Source of the DNA: a virus
Strand: one strand, 5' to 3'
Virus record (IMG/VR): IMGVR_UViG_3300025141_000558
Span: 1-28,470 of that record
DNA length: 28,470 bases
A program made the translations under genes and the position numbers. The notes beneath the pieces are model-generated. The model was not told where the DNA came from. It ran no database searches and saw nothing but the letters and a program-made list of their open reading frames with translations. Numbering within the stretch: position 1 is the first letter of the stretch; every line of letters begins with the position of its first letter. Shown here in pieces: positions 24,796 to 28,470 of this stretch.

Positions 24796-25770
24796 TTATA
24801 GGATGAACCAAGAGTCAGCATCGTATGCAATAGCCACGATAGCTGAACCACTAGCAGCCAGAGTTGGTGCACCTTCTGGGAAGGCGTCACCACCAGCAGC
24901 AGCTAGCACAACGGATCCGGTTATGCCGGACTTGATGTAGAGATACTTACCAGCACTGGCCGCAGGCATCGTAACAGTACCAGCAGATGTGACAAGTGCG
25001 AAGTCAGTAGAGGAAGCAATCGTTGCTCCGCCGGCGACAAGCGCAACATCAAGCGCAGTTGATGCACCAACGATGCTATCAACGTAGATTGTGCTCCATC
25101 GCTTGGCACTTGTACCAAGATCGAAAGCGCTATCAGTGTGCGGTGAGAAAGACGAAGAGACCAGAGCAGTGGTCACAATGGTATCACTAGTAGCGTTACC
25201 AAGAACAGTATTGCCATTAGAGTTGAATGTAGTACTCGCCACTAATGCAGCTGTGGTAATCGAGGTAGCATCGGTGACCGTACCAAGGTTCGCGACAGTA
25301 CGACTAGCGTTGGTCCAGTTAGCACCGAAAGAATCGATGGTAGCCACACCCGCAGAAGTTAAGCCATATTCGCCAACAGACAAGTTGCCAGCACATTGAA
25401 GAGTGCTAGACGCCGAAAGAGTGGTGAACTTACCAGAAGACTGGACAGCAGTACCGATGGTAGCACCATCGACAGAACCACCGTCGATGTCGACAGTGCT
25501 AAGAATACCAGCATCGGCAACAGTACGGCCAGCGTTCGTCCAGTTCGCAGCCATCGAAGCGATGGTTGCAGCCCCTGCAGATGTTAGACCGTAGATACCG
25601 GTAGATAGGTTACCACCCATCGTAAGGTTACCAGAACCAGAATAAGTCGTGACATTCGCCGACGCCCACTCTGCCGCCGCGGCACCAAGAGTCATAGAAG
25701 AGTCGTTATCCGCAGCTGGTGACAAAGCGCCACTTAGGATCGCGTCTCCTTCTTGAAATTTATAAGCCAT
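24796..25770 (-). CDS. Repeat-containing fibre-like virion protein
   Basis: Protein of 324 aa, Ala/Ser/Thr/Gly-rich and almost free of charged runs, as in phage fibres. Residues 53-88 and 128-163 are a direct duplication (27 of 36 positions identical: GNLSxGxYGLTSAG, ANWTNAxRTVA). Between them IDGGSVDGATIGTAVQSSGK (95-114) and later SAFDLGTSAKRWSTIYVDS (214-232) are typical repeats of tail-fibre and surface proteins; the latter often precedes the trimerisation region. The last 70 residues resemble the shared C-terminal domain (AGKYLYIKSG, IVAIAYDADSWFIL). N-terminus MAYKFQEGDAILSG is related to its neighbours. Leader with GGAGGG eight bases before the ATG, an ACTATTTA motif 97 nt upstream and a terminator after the stop. 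Likely a trimeric virion fibre; attachment site unknown. Confidence 0.78.
   Translation of the reverse strand: MAYKFQEGDAILSGALSPAADNDSSMTLGAAAAEWASANVTTYSGSGNLTMGGNLSTGIYGLTSAGAATIASMAANWTNAGRTVADAGILSTVDIDGGSVDGATIGTAVQSSGKFTTLSASSTLQCAGNLSVGEYGLTSAGVATIDSFGANWTNASRTVANLGTVTDATSITTAALVASTTFNSNGNTVLGNATSDTIVTTALVSSSFSPHTDSAFDLGTSAKRWSTIYVDSIVGASTALDVALVAGGATIASSTDFALVTSAGTVTMPAASAGKYLYIKSGITGSVVLAAAGGDAFPEGAPTLAASGSAIVAIAYDADSWFIL
25282..25614 (-). repeat. Internal direct duplication in fibre-like gene
   Basis: Two in-frame copies of about 36 codons (25507-25614 and 25282-25389), separated by 39 codons, 27 of 36 residues identical. This is how fibre shafts commonly lengthen. Confidence 0.8.
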
Positions 25771-25810
25771 ATTTAAAACCCTCCATATTATTAGTTTTTA
25801 TATTTAGGCG
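25771..25810 (-). repeat. Leader repeat, copy 2
   Basis: Leader of the 24796-25770 gene. It has ATGGAGGGTTTTAAAT immediately before the start, identical over 16 bases to copy 1 at 20155-20192, plus the related CCTAAAT...ATAAA stretch. Confidence 0.7.
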
Positions 25811-25867
25811 AACAGGCAAGACAAACCAATGGCCCGAAAGCCTATGGTGCCCCCACCCGTCCACTTA

Positions 25868-25875
25868 TAAATAGT
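25868..25875 (-). promoter_or_regulatory. ACTATTTA motif upstream of repeat-containing fibre gene
   Basis: Coding-strand GACTATTTATA, 97 nt before the ATG, identical over 11 bases to the copy at 20223-20230. Between motif and leader lies an imperfect hairpin (GGC/GCC core around GGCTTTCGGGCC). Confidence 0.5.
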
Positions 25876-25895
25876 CTGCGTCTAACTATAAAGAA

Positions 25896-26654
25896 TTAGT
25901 ATACGAAGTATTTACTGACTCCATTGCAATAAAGGGACACTGCTGCATATGGAGACTCTAAAACTATCAAATTTTGACCGTCAATAGTGTCGGCAGCGGA
26001 GCCGGAAACAATGATATTGTTCGAATCAGCGTTGCCCGATTCGTCTTTAATGACGATCGTCTGCCCATCGCCCATAAGAGAGGCCACCGGCAACGTCAAC
26101 TTGATTGATGTAGAGGTTGTGTCGGCGCCCACATAGTAATCGCTCACCGTTATTGTGTAGTCCGATGCGGTCGTATGGCGCTTGTGAATTAGGGCGCCAC
26201 TCAAGATGGATGCCCCGGCAACGGAAAGGGGGCGTGCGGGGGTGGAGGTGCTACCAATTTGAATGCTGCTTGTGGTGTAGGCCTTGGTTGCATTTACTTC
26301 TGTGAAAATGCCGGCTCCCGTGCCTCCGCCGCCACCGCCAGGCAAATTGGTGAGGCGACTGCCGTCTCCCTCAAAGAAAGACGCAGATATGGCAATGCTC
26401 GCAGTCAGATCGCCTGTCAGCGAGAGAGTGGTGCCGTCAAAGATAAGGTTGGTATCACACCGGAGGGCATTGGCGTCTCCGCCTGTATTAAGCACTATAC
26501 CGTTGCTAGCCGGTGTTGACACCCGCGGGATATTTAAAATGCTGGCGCCGTCTGAGTTACTTAAATTACCAGAAACAATGTTTCCGACAACGTAAGTTTC
26601 AGGCGCATATGTTTGCGCGGCGATTAAGGTACCGGATATCACATTGTAGGCCAT
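25896..26654 (-). CDS. Fibre/decoration-like virion protein, paralogue
   Basis: Protein of 252 aa. N-terminus MAYNVISGTLIAAQ resembles the 375-aa paralogue. TNLIFDGTTLSLTGDL (68-83) and SASFFEGDGSRLTNLPG (90-106) are widespread phage fibre motifs; a run of six glycines (106-111) forms a hinge. The C-terminal domain (about 163-252) is the clearest version of the shared fold: SDYTITVSDYYVGADTTSTS, IKLTLPVASLMGDGQTIVIK, DESGNADSNNIIVSG, DTIDGQNLIVL and VSLYCNGVSKYFVY. AGGGAGA precedes the ATG by about eight bases. It follows the 227-aa gene after a short gap, in the same transcript. Probably a virion surface fibre or decoration. Confidence 0.78.
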   Translation of the reverse strand: MAYNVISGTLIAAQTYAPETYVVGNIVSGNLSNSDGASILNIPRVSTPASNGIVLNTGGDANALRCDTNLIFDGTTLSLTGDLTASIAISASFFEGDGSRLTNLPGGGGGGTGAGIFTEVNATKAYTTSSIQIGSTSTPARPLSVAGASILSGALIHKRHTTASDYTITVSDYYVGADTTSTSIKLTLPVASLMGDGQTIVIKDESGNADSNNIIVSGSAADTIDGQNLIVLESPYAAVSLYCNGVSKYFVY

Positions 26655-26677
26655 TCATCGGCTCTCCCTATCTATAA

Positions 26678-27361
26678 TTAGAAGACAAACCAGTTGGTAC
26701 CATTCGAATATAAACTAATAGCCGGCATTGTGCCTGCCAAATTGTAGAAAGCTCCCCCATCAATGGTTTCGCCGGAACCAACAGAAGCTGATAATGTGAT
26801 GCTCCCTGCCCGGGATGTTACCTCATCTTTGATTACATAAACGGCGCCGGCTTGTGCTACTGCGGCGCTGTGAATGCGTACTTCTACGTTCCCGGCGGCC
26901 GTCACTCCGTAAATATAGGAAGCATTTGAAGAAGTGGTGCCTGTGCTGCCGATCGCGGTGTATAGTCCTCGCGCTCCGGCAAAGGCGATCTGCTCGCTTC
27001 CGAGTTCCACATTAAAAATCTGGGTACCATTGCTTTTACCTACATACATGCTACCTGTTCGGACGTGAATATCGTCGTCGCTGTTACCAAAATAAGTTGA
27101 GCCTGTCGCATCAACGAGAGCAATATCCTCGACGTGGTATATACTCGCGGAAATGGTGCCGGAGACCGCTAAGGTCCCCGAGAGAACTAGAGTGTTAGCA
27201 GTATAACCGCCGCCAGAGGCGCTGTAATACATGAAGTTGACTGAGCCGGTAGTGTTACCGGCACCAGACATAAACTGGACGGAGCCAGTGGGCCCAAAAG
27301 CCCCTCCGTCATCGCTGCCTGAATCGGCGCAGTCTATATATGCCCAGCCAAACTTAGCCAT
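26678..27361 (-). CDS. Fibre/decoration-like virion protein, paralogue
   Basis: Protein of 227 aa. The N-terminal half is Gly/Ser-rich (GPTGSVQFMSGAGNTTGSVN, then SGTLAVSGTISASIY), a pattern of fibre-type stretches. The C-terminal half (about 146-227) is the shared domain: NVEVRIHSAAVAQAGAVYVI, KDEVTSRAGSITLSASVG, ETIDGGAFYNLAG and ISLYSNGTNWFVF. The N-terminus MAKFGWAYIDCAD differs from the MAYNV group, so attachment may differ. The ATG lies four bases after the preceding stop, consistent with coupling. Confidence 0.75.
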   Translation of the reverse strand: MAKFGWAYIDCADSGSDDGGAFGPTGSVQFMSGAGNTTGSVNFMYYSASGGGYTANTLVLSGTLAVSGTISASIYHVEDIALVDATGSTYFGNSDDDIHVRTGSMYVGKSNGTQIFNVELGSEQIAFAGARGLYTAIGSTGTTSSNASYIYGVTAAGNVEVRIHSAAVAQAGAVYVIKDEVTSRAGSITLSASVGSGETIDGGAFYNLAGTMPAISLYSNGTNWFVF

Positions 27362-27365
27362 GGGC

Positions 27366-27800
27366 TTATGCTACTCCGGCCGAACCTGACCAACTGGGTT
27401 TCGAAACAGGGCCAGCGGCTCCAGAGAGAGCTATCTTCTGAGGCCTAATTGATGTTAGGCCGGCAACTACACTTACTGTGCCCACGTTGCCGCCATTAAG
27501 ATACAGTCGTGATATCTTGAGTTCCAGGCGCCCACTTGAGCCGGCCCCGGGAAGCAGGAAATAATTGACAGCGCCGGGAGCATCAATTCCATTTTTAGAA
27601 AACCCGACCTTAAGGGCGGTGGCGCCGTTGTTATATACCTCAACCCATCGCGTCACATACGGAAAGGGAAGTTCTTGAGTGGTACCGGTTGCATCAATGC
27701 CGCCGCTAGCAAACGGAATTCCGCTTACTTGATATGCGGGGGTATGATTCATCCCAACTTCCATGTGCCAGGATGGTGTAAAGTTTTTTCCTTTAGCCAT
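27366..27800 (-). CDS. Small beta-rich virion-type protein
   Basis: Protein of 144 aa beginning MAKGKNFTPSWHMEVGMNHT. The centre PYVTRWVEVYNNGATALKVG followed by FLLPGAGSSGRLELKISRLY looks like a single beta-sandwich domain of virion surface proteins. No signal peptide or catalytic motif. TAGGAGAT precedes the ATG. It opens the cluster of fibre-like genes and probably belongs to the virion; exact role not recognised. It lacks the shared C-terminal domain of the next four genes. Confidence 0.65.
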   Translation of the reverse strand: MAKGKNFTPSWHMEVGMNHTPAYQVSGIPFASGGIDATGTTQELPFPYVTRWVEVYNNGATALKVGFSKNGIDAPGAVNYFLLPGAGSSGRLELKISRLYLNGGNVGTVSVVAGLTSIRPQKIALSGAAGPVSKPSWSGSAGVA

Positions 27801-27845
27801 AATGAAATAAATCTCCTATTTTTTTAAGTAGTTCACTGTAATTAG

Positions 27846-28094
27846 TCACTTTTTTTTTCTATTGCGTCTTTCTTGTGCTTTAAGGCGTTTTAAGGCCTCT
27901 CGCCGGCGTAATCGAATAGCGCGCATTCTTTTTTCTTTTTTCTTGACTGATGGCTTCTTGTGGTATCGGCGCTCTTTGTATTGTTCTATAATCTTTTCTT
28001 TTTTTGCTTTCTTAATGAACCGCCGAATCATTTTTTCGTGATTGCCGCGGCATTCTTTTGCTGTTACTTTTACATGTGCGCCTTTTTTTTTCAT
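27846..28094 (-). CDS. rpsU: Phage-encoded ribosomal protein bS21 homologue
   Basis: Very basic protein of 82 aa. Residues about 22-60 follow the bS21 pattern: MIRRFIKKAKKEKIIEQYKE matches E. coli LRRFKRSCEKAGVLAEVRR, then RRYHKKPSVKKKEKRMRAIR matches [20 protein letters not shown]. E. coli bS21 has 71 aa. bS21 sits on the small-subunit platform near the anti-Shine-Dalgarno sequence and helps select mRNA start sites. Phage copies are known from several marine and large phages and are thought to replace host bS21 and favour phage messages. The N-terminus (MKKKGAHVKVTAKE) and Lys/Arg-rich C-terminus are longer than in bacteria. AGGTGA lies five bases before the ATG. Unusually it lies in the middle of a virion operon, between an unknown gene and fibre-like genes. 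The name rpsU is given by homology. Confidence 0.88.
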   Translation of the reverse strand: MKKKGAHVKVTAKECRGNHEKMIRRFIKKAKKEKIIEQYKERRYHKKPSVKKKEKRMRAIRLRRREALKRLKAQERRNRKKK

Positions 28095-28101
28095 CCATCA
28101 C

Positions 28102-28470
28102 CTACTTCATTGCGTTCCACATGCGCGATGCACCGCCCATTAAGGAACTAATATCAACACCCGCATCGGCCGGCGATCCTAGATCTACAGATCCGGCGCG
28201 CGGTTCCGCAGATTCATAGGAACTCATCGCATCTGTTCCTTCGAACAGGTTTACACCATTATAAGCATCTGCACCGATTGCGTTCATTAATTTTTGGCGC
28301 TGCGCATTGTTCTGCTTGGGCGGCAGGGCTGGGGGAGTATGCTCGCGTGGAGGTGGCGCATGATTCTCTGTTAACACAGAACCTTGCATACCTTTGGCCA
28401 CTTCCGCGACCACACTTGAAAGGAGTCCTTCTTCTAAAAGAACTTCATGAATACATTCTTTAACTATAGG
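28102..28470 (-). CDS. Uncharacterised protein, 5' end outside the window
   Basis: The frame is open to the right edge (at least 122 residues); an internal GTG at 28413 is not needed as a start. The first visible residues IVKECIHEVLLEEGLLSSVV form an amphipathic helix, followed by a Pro-rich linker (PPPREHTPPALPPKQ), then RQKLMNAIGADAYNGVNLFE and a short end PADAGVDISSLMGGASRMWN. No known domain. Small proteins of this composition occur beside head genes of T4-type marine phages, so a head-assembly role is possible. The stop is seven bases before the bS21 ATG, so the two are co-transcribed. Confidence 0.7.
   Translation of the reverse strand, partial: PIVKECIHEVLLEEGLLSSVVAEVAKGMQGSVLTENHAPPPREHTPPALPPKQNNAQRQKLMNAIGADAYNGVNLFEGTDAMSSYESAEPRAGSVDLGSPADAGVDISSLMGGASRMWNAMK

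Noticed and set aside
24707-24940. Plus-strand frame beginning in the gap before the 375-aa fibre-like gene
   Set aside because: No Shine-Dalgarno, and most of it is antisense to the end of the 324-aa gene; the gap is explained by a terminator and a motif.
25815-25860. Imperfect hairpin (GGC TTTCGG GCC core) downstream of the 252-aa gene as a terminator
   Set aside because: Two mismatches inside the stem and no proper U-run; too weak to call.

Overview
The window is a dense, single-direction block of a tailed-phage genome with a contractile (myovirus) tail of the T4 type. Every gene I can support lies on the minus strand, so the functional order runs from the right edge to the left. The T4 assignment rests on a recognisable run of homologues: gp22-like scaffold, gp23-like major capsid protein, gp13/gp14/gp15-like neck and tail-completion proteins, gp18 sheath, gp19 tube, gp26-like and gp51-like proteins, a tape measure, a gp48/54-like tube cap and a gp53/LysM protein. 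The host cannot be named from the sequence. The virion proteins read like those of uncultured or marine T4-type phages rather than enteric T4 itself (inference).

Region by region, in transcription order: (1) 28470-27846, a 5'-truncated unknown protein and a phage copy of ribosomal protein bS21. (2) 27800-23546, five fibre- or decoration-like virion proteins, four of which share a related C-terminal domain. (3) 23480-19696, scaffold, major capsid protein and a small capsid-neighbour protein, with strong terminators after the last two. (4) 19513-13059, neck, tail completion, an oversized sheath (1018 aa) and the tube. (5) 13033-7713, the gp26/gp51-like pair with a possible frameshift site, tape measure, tube cap and LysM baseplate protein. 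(6) 7707-3221, a large hub-like protein and an unknown protein. (7) 3212-1, a replication/recombination block: an exonuclease-less family A DNA polymerase, a divergent protein that may have a tubulin/FtsZ fold, a gp32-like zinc-containing ssDNA-binding protein behind a clear sigma70-type promoter, and the start of a RecA/UvsX-like recombinase cut by the left edge.

The genome is mosaic: the virion is T4-like and the SSB gp32-like, but the polymerase is family A, unlike the family B enzyme of T4. Portal, prohead protease and terminase are not here and probably lie to the right.

Regulation: an 8-nt motif, ACTATTTA on the coding strand (one copy has a mismatch), occurs 18-97 nt upstream of six virion genes and is the best candidate for a phage-specific late promoter or processing element. 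Three good intrinsic terminators are present. No stretch longer than 300 nt lacks a gene; the largest gaps (19514-19695 and 20155-20328) are described as terminators, motifs and leaders. I see no tRNA, CRISPR array, insertion sequence or attachment site.
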